Shown piece by piece: positions 1 to 5,305 of a stretch of DNA of 5,682 nucleotides. The position numbers and the translations under genes were made by a program. The notes beneath the pieces were generated by a model. It did not search any database. It was not told the DNA's origin and saw only the letters and a program-made list of their open reading frames with translations. The DNA comes from JANLQX01 sp031423635 (GTDB taxonomy: Bacteria > Actinomycetota > Acidimicrobiia > Acidimicrobiales > JANYDT01): NCBI GenBank assembly GCA_031423635.1, contig JANPFX010000108.1:1-5682 (forward strand). The letters run 5' to 3'. How positions within the stretch are numbered: position 1 is the first letter of the stretch; each line of letters starts with the position of its first letter.

Positions 1-135
1 GCCGTTCGTGCGGTGTTGGGTGGTCTGCGTGGTGTCCGCCTCGATGAGGATGCGCCGGTGCCGCACATCGACGGCATCGTGTTCCGCAAGGCCTCGTCGG
101 TGCCTGCGCGGTGGAGCAGCGGCGCGGCGGCTTAG
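1..135 (+). CDS. C-terminal fragment of a probable cytochrome P450
   Basis: The window opens inside a reading frame (frame 1) that gives 44 residues and stops at TAG 133-135; the start lies outside the window. The visible part has a helix-like segment (AVRAVLGGLRGVRL), an acidic/proline turn (DEDAPVPHIDG), then IVFRKASSVPARW just before the end. This pattern, a short helix, 'RL..DAP.P.I.G.VFR' and a closing 'LPVRW'-like strand, is how many actinobacterial cytochrome P450s end, after the heme-binding cysteine loop, which is not visible here. A P450 would be a soluble heme monooxygenase supplied by a ferredoxin or reductase. The assignment rests on the tail alone. The gene is convergent with the LLM oxidoreductase and the two stop codons share bases 132-135. 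Confidence 0.62.
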   Translation, partial: AVRAVLGGLRGVRLDEDAPVPHIDGIVFRKASSVPARWSSGAAA

Positions 136-1100
136 CCCTTCGGGATAGCGGCGTCGGCGGCGCGGCCGGCGAGGGCGATCAACTCGGGTTCGTGGGCGTT
201 GGCGACGAGGTTGATGGTCACGCCATCCAAACCGGCGTCGATCATCTTGCCGATCTGCTCGCCGAAGGAGTCGGCGTCGCCCAGGACCATGCGCGGCCGC
301 AGGAGATCGATCATGGTGGCCGGCCAGCCATGGTTCGAGATGAAGAGCGCGGCAGCGGCCTCGGCATCCTCGTGGGTGCGACCGATGACACCCATCACCA
401 GCTTGGTCACCTTGATCTCGGATCGATTGCGTCCCAGCTTCTGGCAGTGGGCATCGAGCATTTCGAGCTTGCGGGGAACCTCGGCGATATCGCACGTGAG
501 GTTTGACTCGTCGGCGTACTGCGCAACCATGCGGAGCGTCTTCTGCTCGCCGTTGCCCCCGATCATCACCGGGATCTTGGAGATCGGAACGGGCGAGTTG
601 ATTGCGTCGGTCACCTTGTAGTGCTTGCCGTCGAGCGACGGACGTTCGCCGCGGAGCATCGGAAGGATGATGTTGAGCGCCTCTTCGAGCTTTTCGAATC
701 GCTCGCCGAAGGTGTTGAACGGGATGCCGAAGGCGTTGTGTTCGAGCTCGAACCAGCCGGAGCCGATACCTAGCGAGGCTCGACCGTTTGATACGTGGTC
801 GAGTGTGGTGACGATCTTGGCGAGCACCGCCGGGTTACGGTACGTGTTGCCGGTGACGAGCGACGAGAGGCGCATCGTGGTGGTGTGCTGGGCGAGAGCG
901 GCGAGGGCCGTGTAGCACTCGAGCATGTAGTCATCGGGGCTGCCGATGCCGGGGAGTTGGTAGAAGTGGTCCATCAGGAGAAGACGGTCGAATCCGCTCG
1001 CCTCGGCGGCCTTGGCCTGCTCGATGAGCTTTGGAAAGATGCCTTCGGGTCCGACGCCCGGGTAGGTGAAGTTGGGGATCTGATAGCCGAGACGCGTCAC
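132..1100 (-). CDS. LLM class F420-dependent oxidoreductase
   Basis: This 322-residue protein has the bacterial luciferase-like TIM-barrel architecture. It begins with strand 1 (RLGYQIPNF, residues 3-11), followed by the helix FPKLIEQAKAAEASGFD and the strand LLLMDHFYQLPG (40-51). The family core lies at about 80-128: LVTGNTYRNPAVLAK, DHVSNGRASLGIGSGW, then EHNAFGIPF. A later GGNGEQKTLRMVAQYAD segment (181-197) resembles the conserved region after the substrate lid. Enzymes of this type use the deazaflavin F420 (some use FMN) for hydride transfer in the cytoplasm. The layout resembles the Rv1855c-like group of actinobacterial F420 oxidoreductases (from memory); the substrate cannot be told. 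The start is GTG 1098-1100, chosen because GAAGGA (complement of 1107-1112) sits six bases upstream. Length is normal for the family. It is transcribed alone and is convergent with the P450-like gene. Confidence 0.88.
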   Translation of the reverse strand: MTRLGYQIPNFTYPGVGPEGIFPKLIEQAKAAEASGFDRLLLMDHFYQLPGIGSPDDYMLECYTALAALAQHTTTMRLSSLVTGNTYRNPAVLAKIVTTLDHVSNGRASLGIGSGWFELEHNAFGIPFNTFGERFEKLEEALNIILPMLRGERPSLDGKHYKVTDAINSPVPISKIPVMIGGNGEQKTLRMVAQYADESNLTCDIAEVPRKLEMLDAHCQKLGRNRSEIKVTKLVMGVIGRTHEDAEAAAALFISNHGWPATMIDLLRPRMVLGDADSFGEQIGKMIDAGLDGVTINLVANAHEPELIALAGRAADAAIPKG

Positions 1101-1106
1101 CGCAGG

Positions 1107-1112
1107 TCCTTC
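1107..1112 (-). promoter_or_regulatory. Ribosome binding site of the LLM oxidoreductase
   Basis: On the - strand the sequence reads GAAGGA, six bases before the GTG codon at 1100-1098. It is a good Shine-Dalgarno match and fixes the non-ATG start. It contrasts with the apparently leaderless starts of several neighbouring genes. Confidence 0.6.
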
Positions 1113-1123
1113 GTTGGGGGTGT

Positions 1124-1145
1124 TGACAGGATACCGGGAGTGTCA
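1124..1145. promoter_or_regulatory. Promoter/operator-like dyad upstream of the LLM gene
   Basis: TGACA (1124-1128) and TGTCA (1141-1145) form a perfect 5+5 inverted repeat with a 12-base spacer. On the - strand TATCCT (complement of 1128-1133) fits the actinobacterial TANNNT -10 pattern and lies inside this dyad, about 27 bases before the GTG start. A repressor bound here could block the promoter. The half-sites are short, so chance is possible. No recognisable -35 accompanies the -10. Confidence 0.3.
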
Positions 1146-1154
1146 GAGCTGGTT

Positions 1155-1181
1155 GCGCTCGACGGCGAGCGCAGCGCTCGC
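1155..1181. repeat. GC-rich palindrome, possible terminator of the - strand 181-aa gene
   Basis: GCGAGCGC (1165-1172) and GCGCTCGC (1174-1181) are perfect 8-base inverted arms around a single A. GCGCTC at 1155-1160 can also pair with GAGCGC at 1167-1172 across a six-base loop, so two alternative hairpins compete. The element lies 55-80 bases past the stop of the - strand gene that ends at 1236. It could act as a terminator, but there is no T run, so this is tentative. Confidence 0.3.
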
Positions 1182-1235
1182 TCGCGACACGTCCGCACGG
1201 CCTCGTCGGCGCGGTTTGGGACCGCAGTGAAGCGG

Positions 1236-1781
1236 TTAGCTGACGCGGGTGACGGGGGTGAGGATCCCGGCGCCTGCCGGTACGAGCGCTCGAAGCGATC
1301 GACGCGCCGGGGCCGACAACGCGGAAGCGATGGACGTGTTGGTCGTAACTAGCAATGCCAGGTGGTGCAGCGCGTGGTGAACCACGTCCCAGTCGGTCAC
1401 CGCGTCGGGCGGGCAGATCGGGTCGACGGATCCGGACGCGTGATCCGGTTCCGTCCCCCGGAACTCGTGGGTCCGGTCGGGGTGCACGTCGAACGAGTCC
1501 GCGCCGAGGTCGTCGCGCGTGACGATGATGTAGGTGACGACGAGTCGCCCGGCGACCATTCGCCAGCTGGTGGAGTGAACGATTTCAGCGGTGATGTTCC
1601 GGCGATGTGCGAGAGTCTGCGCGACCTCGTGTGGATGGGAGCCGCTGAGAAGCACGGTCGTCAACGGCGGAGCGGTTTGCCATTGCCCCGCTGCATGTCG
1701 GAGAAGCCATGTCTCGACCTCGACCTGCGGTGTTTGGCACGGGGGCGGCGTCGGGATCCGCGTTGTCGGTGAGGCTTGCAC
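1236..1781 (-). CDS. Hypothetical protein, 181 aa
   Basis: I do not recognise this family. The frame starts at GTG 1779-1781 and reads 181 residues. The first 20 or so are proline/threonine-rich and low in complexity, so the true start might be further in, although no better initiator is evident. The body looks like a folded protein. It has VETWLLRHAAGQW (22-34), a strand TTVLLSG (41-47), a helix PHEVAQTLAHR (50-60), and two strands TAEIVHSTSWRMVAGRLVVTYIIVT around 64-88. An acidic linker follows, then a helical C-terminal segment beginning VTDWDVVHHALHHLALLV (128-145). Histidines cluster in that segment (HHALHH). There is no signal peptide or membrane helix. The - strand is preferred because the opposite frames give arginine-rich, unstructured translations. 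It is divergent from the M20 hydrolase gene across 67 bases. A weak -10 (TAACGA, complement of 1791-1796) lies just upstream. Confidence 0.6.
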   Translation of the reverse strand: MQASPTTRIPTPPPCQTPQVEVETWLLRHAAGQWQTAPPLTTVLLSGSHPHEVAQTLAHRRNITAEIVHSTSWRMVAGRLVVTYIIVTRDDLGADSFDVHPDRTHEFRGTEPDHASGSVDPICPPDAVTDWDVVHHALHHLALLVTTNTSIASALSAPARRSLRALVPAGAGILTPVTRVS

Positions 1782-1836
1782 GCACTGTGTTCGTTACCGA
1801 CGCTGCGATGGATCACGCATGCCGATCATCCGGCGC

Positions 1837-1842
1837 TACGTT
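1837..1842 (+). promoter_or_regulatory. -10 element for leaderless M20 hydrolase transcript
   Basis: TACGTT matches the TANNNT actinobacterial -10 pattern and ends six bases before the in-frame GTG at 1849. A transcript starting at the usual distance would begin at or within a base or so of that GTG, giving a leaderless mRNA. No clear -35 hexamer and no Shine-Dalgarno sequence is present. Confidence 0.45.
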
Positions 1843-1848
1843 GACGAG

Positions 1849-3033
1849 GTGAGCGCAATTCCGGCGAAGGAAGCGGCCTGCCGAACCGTCGACGAACTCT
1901 CGAACGAGTTGGTGTCGATCAGTCACGCCATCCATGCCAATCCGGAGCTTTGCTACAGCGAGCACTTCGCTGCGGCGCAGCTCGCGGCGTCTCTCGCTCG
2001 CCATGGTGTCGCCGTTGAGGCACCCGCCTTCGGTCTCGACACCTCGTTCGTCGGCCGGGCCGGCACCAGTGGACCGCATGTCGTCATCTGCTGTGAGTAC
2101 GACGCGTTGCCGGAGATCGGTCACGGCTGCGGTCACAACATCATCGCTGCGGCCGGGCTGGGAGCCGGCCTGGCGTTGGCGCCGCTTGCCGAATCACTCG
2201 GCGGACGCGTCACCATCCTTGGTACTCCCGCCGAGGAAGGTGGCGGCGGCAAGATGCGTCTGCTCGAACGAGGAGCGTTCGCTGATGCCGACGTCGCGAT
2301 GATGATCCATCCCGAGCCGGCGAACGTCGAGATCGCTCCGTACCTGGCAAACGAGACCTTGATCATCACCATGCACGGGAAGGCGGCGCACGCCTCGTCT
2401 TCGGCTCGCGCCGGCATCAATGCCCTCGACGCGCTGGTGCTCGGCTATCAGGGTGCGCAGATGATTCGCGCCAACCTCCGACGTAACGAGCGGGTCTTCG
2501 GCATCATCACCAACGGCGGTGTCGCCGACAACGTGATCCCAGCGGAGGCAGCTGCGCGTTACAAGATCAGAGCACGGACACGGGCGCGGCTTGACTCGCT
2601 TCGTGAACGTCTTGTCGAGTGCTTCGAAGGAGCGGCCCGCCAGGTCGGCGCCACGTGCACGGTCGAATCGCTCGGCGGGTATCTCGATCTCCGGGCCAAC
2701 CGGACGCTTGCTGCGTCCTTTCGAATCAATGCCGAGTCGCTCGGCCGTTCGTTCCTCGACCCGTCGAAGGTCCCGATCGAAGCGGCCGGATCGACCGATA
2801 TGGGCAACGTGAGTTACGCCCTGCCGGTCATCCACCCGGTGCTCGACGTCGGCACGTTCTGTGCGGGCCACACGATCGAGATGACGGCTGCTGCGATCAC
2901 CGGTGGAGCGGATCGTTGCGCACTCGACGGCGCGAAGGCGATGGCCATGACGGTCATCGACTACTGGGCCAACGCCGACCTTCGCAATGACGTCCAACGT
3001 GAATGGCACGAGACGATGGCCGGCGTCGGCTGA
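1849..3033 (+). CDS. M20 family amidohydrolase/peptidase, ACY1L2 (PM20D2)-like
   Basis: This 394-residue zinc-type hydrolase of peptidase family M20 should cleave an N-acyl or dipeptide amide bond in the cytoplasm. Metal-site motifs are all present: EYDALPEIGHGCGHN (83-97, with C94 and H96), TPAEEGGGG (126-134, catalytic E129 and ligand E130), the histidine in MMIHPEP (H154), and H341 in CAGHTIEM. The dimerisation (lid) domain spans roughly 168-280 and includes HGKAAHASSSARAGINALDA. The EYDALP.IGH.CGHN signature and GSTDMGNVS (314-322) point to the ACY1L2/PM20D2 branch, whose characterised animal member splits beta-alanyl dipeptides; the bacterial substrate is unknown. The frame stays open upstream to 1591, but those codons are antisense to the neighbouring gene. 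The best start is GTG 1849, behind a TACGTT -10; ATG 1819 (ten residues longer) is the alternative. Length is normal for the family. It is monocistronic. Confidence 0.88.
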   Translation: MSAIPAKEAACRTVDELSNELVSISHAIHANPELCYSEHFAAAQLAASLARHGVAVEAPAFGLDTSFVGRAGTSGPHVVICCEYDALPEIGHGCGHNIIAAAGLGAGLALAPLAESLGGRVTILGTPAEEGGGGKMRLLERGAFADADVAMMIHPEPANVEIAPYLANETLIITMHGKAAHASSSARAGINALDALVLGYQGAQMIRANLRRNERVFGIITNGGVADNVIPAEAAARYKIRARTRARLDSLRERLVECFEGAARQVGATCTVESLGGYLDLRANRTLAASFRINAESLGRSFLDPSKVPIEAAGSTDMGNVSYALPVIHPVLDVGTFCAGHTIEMTAAAITGGADRCALDGAKAMAMTVIDYWANADLRNDVQREWHETMAGVG

Positions 3034-3039
3034 CGGATG

Positions 3040-3157
3040 GATCCGAGGTCGGGCCGGCCGTTCCTCGTGCCTGGCTGCCGAAGACGAGGGCGAATCGTGC
3101 CCCAGAGGAACGAAGCGCGCGTATCGTCTCGTCCTGCCGGGCGTCAACGCTGTCCAC
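3040..3157 (-). pseudogene. 5' remnant of an MNT-type nucleotidyltransferase (antitoxin-like)
   Basis: On the - strand, from GTG 3155-3157, the translation has a helix (DETIRALRSSGARF) followed by ALVFGSQARGTAGPTSD at residues 23-39. This is the N-terminal signature of minimal nucleotidyltransferases: a strand, then G-S-x-A-x-G-T-A-x-P-x-S-D, where the GS pair and the Asp belong to the NTP/metal site. Intact members continue SD-I-D-hydrophobic. Here the frame goes to SDPSVSRRR and loses the second Asp, and the reading then runs into the antisense of the M20 gene until 2954. The fragment is therefore about 39 codons of a roughly 100-residue or longer domain, cut within about ten bases of the M20 stop codon (3031-3033). 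Full-length relatives include MntA antitoxins of HEPN-MNT pairs; no HEPN gene is visible. A TAGGGT -10 sits six bases before the GTG. It lies downstream of vapC on the same strand. Confidence 0.65.
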
Positions 3158-3163
3158 GAAGGA

Positions 3164-3169
3164 ACCCTA
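3164..3169 (-). promoter_or_regulatory. -10 element before the MNT remnant
   Basis: The - strand reads TAGGGT, a TANNNT match, followed by six bases (TCCTTC) and then GTG at 3157. This is the same geometry as at the M20 and vapB starts. It suggests that the remnant keeps its original leaderless promoter even though its coding part is truncated. Confidence 0.4.
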
Positions 3170-3213
3170 CCGAGGCGGTCGTTCGGTCGGGACGGACTTC
3201 GGAGAGCACGTTC

Positions 3214-3639
3214 CTACACGCCGATGAGTACGTAGTCGACGCCGATCAGGTCGTACGTTCGTCGCGCCCGGAGGTCTCGGGTGAGCAATCGGTAGTCGTT
3301 CGCCCTCGCCGCCTCGCCGACGAGCGCGTCGTAGACCGCTCCACCCACGATGCCGATGGTGCCGAGACTTCGAAGCAATCGTGTGGCGTCGTCTTGACCG
3401 AGCCAGCAGACGGACGGGAACACCGCGTCGATGATGCGCTGCGCAGTCGGGGCGTCGATCGAAAGCTGTCCCGGCAGCCGAGTGAGAACCGAGAAGGTCT
3501 CGAATGCTGCGTGACCGGCCAACGTAGGTCGGCGCGATCGAACGGCGTCGCGGCACGCGGAATGTGCTGCGTGGGATCCGTCGAGCGCAGCCACGGCGAC
3601 GCTGGTGTCGACGGCCCAGCGTTCAGCGTTGGTCGGCAT
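3214..3639 (-). CDS. VapC-like PIN domain ribonuclease toxin
   Basis: This 141-residue protein carries the PIN-domain acidic set expected of a VapC toxin, a Mg2+-dependent RNase that typically cuts tRNA or rRNA. The four sites are D11 in AVDTSVAVAAL, E47 in HAAFETFSVL, D104 in GAVYDALVGEA, and D122 in YRLLTRDLRARRTY. All four are intact, so the protein is probably active. Length is typical of VapC. The start ATG 3637-3639 lies inside the antitoxin gene, which ends at 3623, giving a 17-base overlap and probable translational coupling; no clear Shine-Dalgarno is seen. The conserved VDTS motif close to the N-terminus supports this start. Its activity would be held in check by the upstream VapB-like protein. 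The target RNA cannot be predicted. Confidence 0.9.
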   Translation of the reverse strand: MPTNAERWAVDTSVAVAALDGSHAAHSACRDAVRSRRPTLAGHAAFETFSVLTRLPGQLSIDAPTAQRIIDAVFPSVCWLGQDDATRLLRSLGTIGIVGGAVYDALVGEAARANDYRLLTRDLRARRTYDLIGVDYVLIGV

Positions 3640-3868
3640 CGCGCCAGCGCTGCACGTCGGAATCGGTGATGGTCACGCCGTCGGCTGGTTGGATCGAAGG
3701 CCAGCCGTCGATCTCGACGATCACTCGACTGCGGTTTCGCACCGGCGACAAACGGATCTCGTCGCCGTCGACCGTGACCTCGATGGACGAATCGGGTTCC
3801 AGCGAAAGGCGATCCCGGATCTCCTTCGGAATCACCACCCGGCCGGCACGGTCGATTGTTACCATCAT
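3623..3868 (-). CDS. AbrB/VapB-like antitoxin of the PIN toxin
   Basis: This is an 81-residue swapped-hairpin (AbrB/SpoVT/MazE-type) DNA-binding antitoxin. The N-terminal domain reads MVTIDRAGRVVIPKEIRDRL (2-21), the hallmark 'id..GRv.iPkeiR..l' segment, followed by EPDSSIEVTVDGDEIRLSPV (24-43). The C-terminal part ends ITDSDVQRWRDADQR, the kind of helical tail that fills the toxin's active-site groove. It should bind VapC and repress its own promoter as a complex. ATG 3868 is chosen because TACGAT (a -10) ends seven bases before it, implying a leaderless mRNA. ATG 3877 and ATG 3865 are alternatives, and the frame also stays open to 4021 without plausible homology. The gene is first in a two-gene operon and overlaps vapC by 17 bases. 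It is divergent from the Amidohydro_2 gene. Confidence 0.88.
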   Translation of the reverse strand: MMVTIDRAGRVVIPKEIRDRLSLEPDSSIEVTVDGDEIRLSPVRNRSRVIVEIDGWPSIQPADGVTITDSDVQRWRDADQR

Positions 3869-3887
3869 GGATGGCATCGTACCATCA
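3860..3887. promoter_or_regulatory. vapBC promoter and candidate operator
   Basis: The - strand TACGAT (complement of 3876-3881) is a TANNNT -10 ending seven bases before the antitoxin ATG. Around it, TACCATCA occurs twice in direct orientation (3860-3867 and 3880-3887, exactly 20 bases apart). CCATC/GATGG (3862-3866 and 3870-3874) also forms a short inverted repeat. Repeats spaced about two helix turns apart over the start and -10 would suit binding by a VapBC complex. Part of the first copy is coding sequence. Confidence 0.4.
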
Positions 3888-3915
3888 GCGCTGAACGCGC
3901 AGTCCGCGGTTGACC

Positions 3916-3949
3916 GGAGTCCTTGCATGGAGTGCGTGAAAGGAGTCCT
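3916..3949 (+). repeat. Two copies of GGAGTCCT between vapB and the hydrolase gene
   Basis: GGAGTCCT occurs at 3916-3923 and 3942-3949, 26 bases apart. Each copy is nearly self-complementary (GGA-G-TCC). They lie in the 154-base divergent intergenic region and might be regulator sites, but they are too short to be sure. Confidence 0.22.
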
Positions 3950-3964
3950 CCAGCACTGCTCAGG

Positions 3965-3970
3965 TACCAT
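3965..3970 (+). promoter_or_regulatory. Candidate -10 for the Amidohydro_2 gene
   Basis: TACCAT fits TANNNT, 52 bases before the start codon. It would give a leader of about 45 bases carrying the ribosome binding site. No good -35 is seen at the expected distance. The same TACCATC word occurs twice at the vapB promoter. Confidence 0.3.
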
Positions 3971-4009
3971 CCCTCCCGGCGTCGGATGCACTGGCGCGGC
4001 CAGAATCCC

Positions 4010-4015
4010 GGGGGA
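4010..4015 (+). promoter_or_regulatory. Ribosome binding site of the Amidohydro_2 gene
   Basis: GGGGGA lies seven bases before ATG 4023. It decides the start within a frame that is otherwise open back to 3564, including an in-frame upstream ATG at 3927. Confidence 0.6.
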
Positions 4016-4022
4016 ATTCACG

Positions 4023-5198
4023 ATGACGTACGCACCGAGTGACCGGGCGTTCTACGACGCCGACAGCCACATCATGGAGCTCCCCGATTTCCTCCGCTCC
4101 TACGCCGATCCCGACATCCGTGACGAGGTTCCGCTCGTCAGCTACTCGGCATCGTTGGTGACCGACGAAGAAGTCGCGGTAATCGTCAATCAGGGGAACC
4201 GACACAGTGACGAACATCGTGCTCGGATGCACGCGATGGGAGGGTCGCTCATCCGTGAGGTCAAGGAGATCCAGGCCCTCGGTGCCTTCGACCGCGACGA
4301 TCGCAGCGTCGCCATGGATCAGCTCGGTTTCGCCCGTCAGCTCGTCTTCGCCACCCACTCCGTCGCGCTCCCGTTCCACGCCAGCAGCAAGACCGATCTG
4401 CGTTTGCGCTACGGCGCCACCCGCGCCCACAACCGTCACATGAAGGAGTTCTGCGCCAACGACGACCGTCTCATGGGCGTGGCGATCATCCCGCTCGACG
4501 ATCCCGAGAGCGCATTGACGGAGCTCGACTGGGTCCTCGAAGGTGGCTTCAGTTCCGTGTGGGTGCCCCATCGCTCGTGCGGCGACAAGTCGCCCGGACA
4601 CGTGGAGCTCGAACCGTTCTGGGCCCGACTCGCCGAATCCGGCACGCCGTTTCTCCTGCACGTCGGCGGCGCCCCGCTGCAGCTCGGCAAGGCGTGGATG
4701 AACAACGGACGCGCCCCGGTGAAGGACTGGATGGGTGGCGGCGAGAACGTGCGCAGCAAGGACGCCGCGATCATGCACCAGGCCCCCGAGACCTTCCTTA
4801 GCGCCATGGTCATGGACGGCGTGTTCGAACGTGAACCGAACCTGCGTGGCGCTGCCGTCGAGCTCGGTGCCGGCTGGGTGCCGGAGCTCCTGCGTCGCCT
4901 CGACATGGTCTGCTCGACGTACGCCCGTGTCGATCACAACCTCGCCGGCTTCACGCGGACGCCGAGCGAACAGCTCACGCAGCAGATGGGCTTCACGCCG
5001 TTCGTGTTCGAAGACGTCGCCCGTCTCGTCGCCGAGTCCAACGACGATCTCTATCTGTTCTCGAGCGACTACCCGCACACCGAAGGCGGACGCGATCCGA
5101 TCGCCCGCTTCGAGAAGTGTCTTGCCGACGCGGCCCCGGTCGTGAAGGACAAGTTCTACGCCGAGAACTTCCTTCGCCTGTACCCGAACGCCGCCTGA
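4023..5198 (+). CDS. Amidohydro_2-family metal-dependent hydrolase
   Basis: This 391-residue TIM-barrel hydrolase belongs to the amidohydrolase_2 family (COG2159-like, related to ACMSD and other decarboxylases/hydrolases). It opens with FYDADSHIMELPDFL (10-24), the 'DADxHxxE' metal motif. Further conserved points are HVGG with H213, VELGAGWVPELLRRLD (279-294, E280), and LFSSDYPHTEGGRDP (345-359, D349, H352). It ends in FYAENFLRLYPNAA, the usual 'i..eNa.rLy' helix. Proteins of this group act in the cytoplasm on carboxylated or ring compounds; the actual reaction here is unknown. The start at ATG 4023 is set by the GGGGGA site and by homology beginning immediately. The open frame reaching back to 3564 is antisense to vapBC and not part of the protein. 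It is transcribed alone, and the tRNA-Val gene follows 34 bases later. Confidence 0.86.
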   Translation: MTYAPSDRAFYDADSHIMELPDFLRSYADPDIRDEVPLVSYSASLVTDEEVAVIVNQGNRHSDEHRARMHAMGGSLIREVKEIQALGAFDRDDRSVAMDQLGFARQLVFATHSVALPFHASSKTDLRLRYGATRAHNRHMKEFCANDDRLMGVAIIPLDDPESALTELDWVLEGGFSSVWVPHRSCGDKSPGHVELEPFWARLAESGTPFLLHVGGAPLQLGKAWMNNGRAPVKDWMGGGENVRSKDAAIMHQAPETFLSAMVMDGVFEREPNLRGAAVELGAGWVPELLRRLDMVCSTYARVDHNLAGFTRTPSEQLTQQMGFTPFVFEDVARLVAESNDDLYLFSSDYPHTEGGRDPIARFEKCLADAAPVVKDKFYAENFLRLYPNAA

Positions 5199-5210
5199 GT
5201 GCTGTCCCGG

Positions 5211-5216
5211 TAAGCT
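5211..5216 (+). promoter_or_regulatory. -10 element of the tRNA-Val gene
   Basis: TAAGCT (TANNNT) lies 13 bases after the hydrolase stop codon and 16 bases before the mature tRNA 5' end, so transcription would begin about ten bases ahead of the tRNA. No convincing -35 is visible; the -35 position falls in the end of the hydrolase gene. Confidence 0.45.
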
Positions 5217-5232
5217 GGCGGCCCGCTTCAGC

Positions 5233-5305
5233 GGACCGTTAGCTCAGCTGGTAGAGCACCGCCCTTACAAGGCGGGTGTCGGGGGTTCGAAGCCCTCACG
5301 GTCCA
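5233..5305 (+). tRNA. tRNA-Val (anticodon TAC)
   Basis: A full cloverleaf of 73 bases can be folded by eye. The acceptor stem is GGACCGT (5233-5239) with ACGGTCC (5298-5304). The D arm is GCTC/GAGC with an AGCTGGTA loop. The anticodon stem is CCGCC/GGCGG with loop CTTACAA, putting anticodon TAC at 5266-5268. The T arm is GGGGG/CCCTC with one G-T pair and loop TTCGAAG. The discriminator is A5305 and CCA is not encoded. It decodes GTA (and by wobble GTG) valine codons. Its 3' half is a typical target for site-specific integrases, which matters given the Xis-like gene downstream. Confidence 0.96.

Noticed and set aside
111..621. + strand frames of 131 and 140 aa opposite the LLM gene
   Set aside because: They are shadows of the 322-aa oxidoreductase; no motif or ribosome binding site supports them.
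1123..1128. TTGACA on the + strand as a -35 box
   Set aside because: No -10 lies at a suitable distance and no + strand gene follows. It is better explained as one arm of the dyad.
1362..1772. + strand frame of 136 aa opposite the hypothetical protein
   Set aside because: Its arginine/valine/glycine-rich translation looks unstructured, whereas the - strand reading alternates plausible strands and helices.
2954..3040. Continuation of the MNT-like frame into the M20 gene
   Set aside because: After SD the sequence becomes SDPSVSRRR with no nucleotidyltransferase similarity. The +1 frame was also read and does not restore the SD-x-D motif, so a simple frameshift does not explain it.
2194..3147. 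Long - strand open frame (317 aa) opposite the M20 gene
   Set aside because: The translation is rich in Arg, Asp and His with no family motif, and it is antisense to an M20 gene with all metal-site motifs. Such frames are common in GC-rich DNA.
3960..5078. Long - strand open frame (372 aa) opposite the Amidohydro_2 gene
   Set aside because: Low-complexity Val/Glu/Gly/His composition without recognisable motifs; the + strand reading has clear family signatures throughout.
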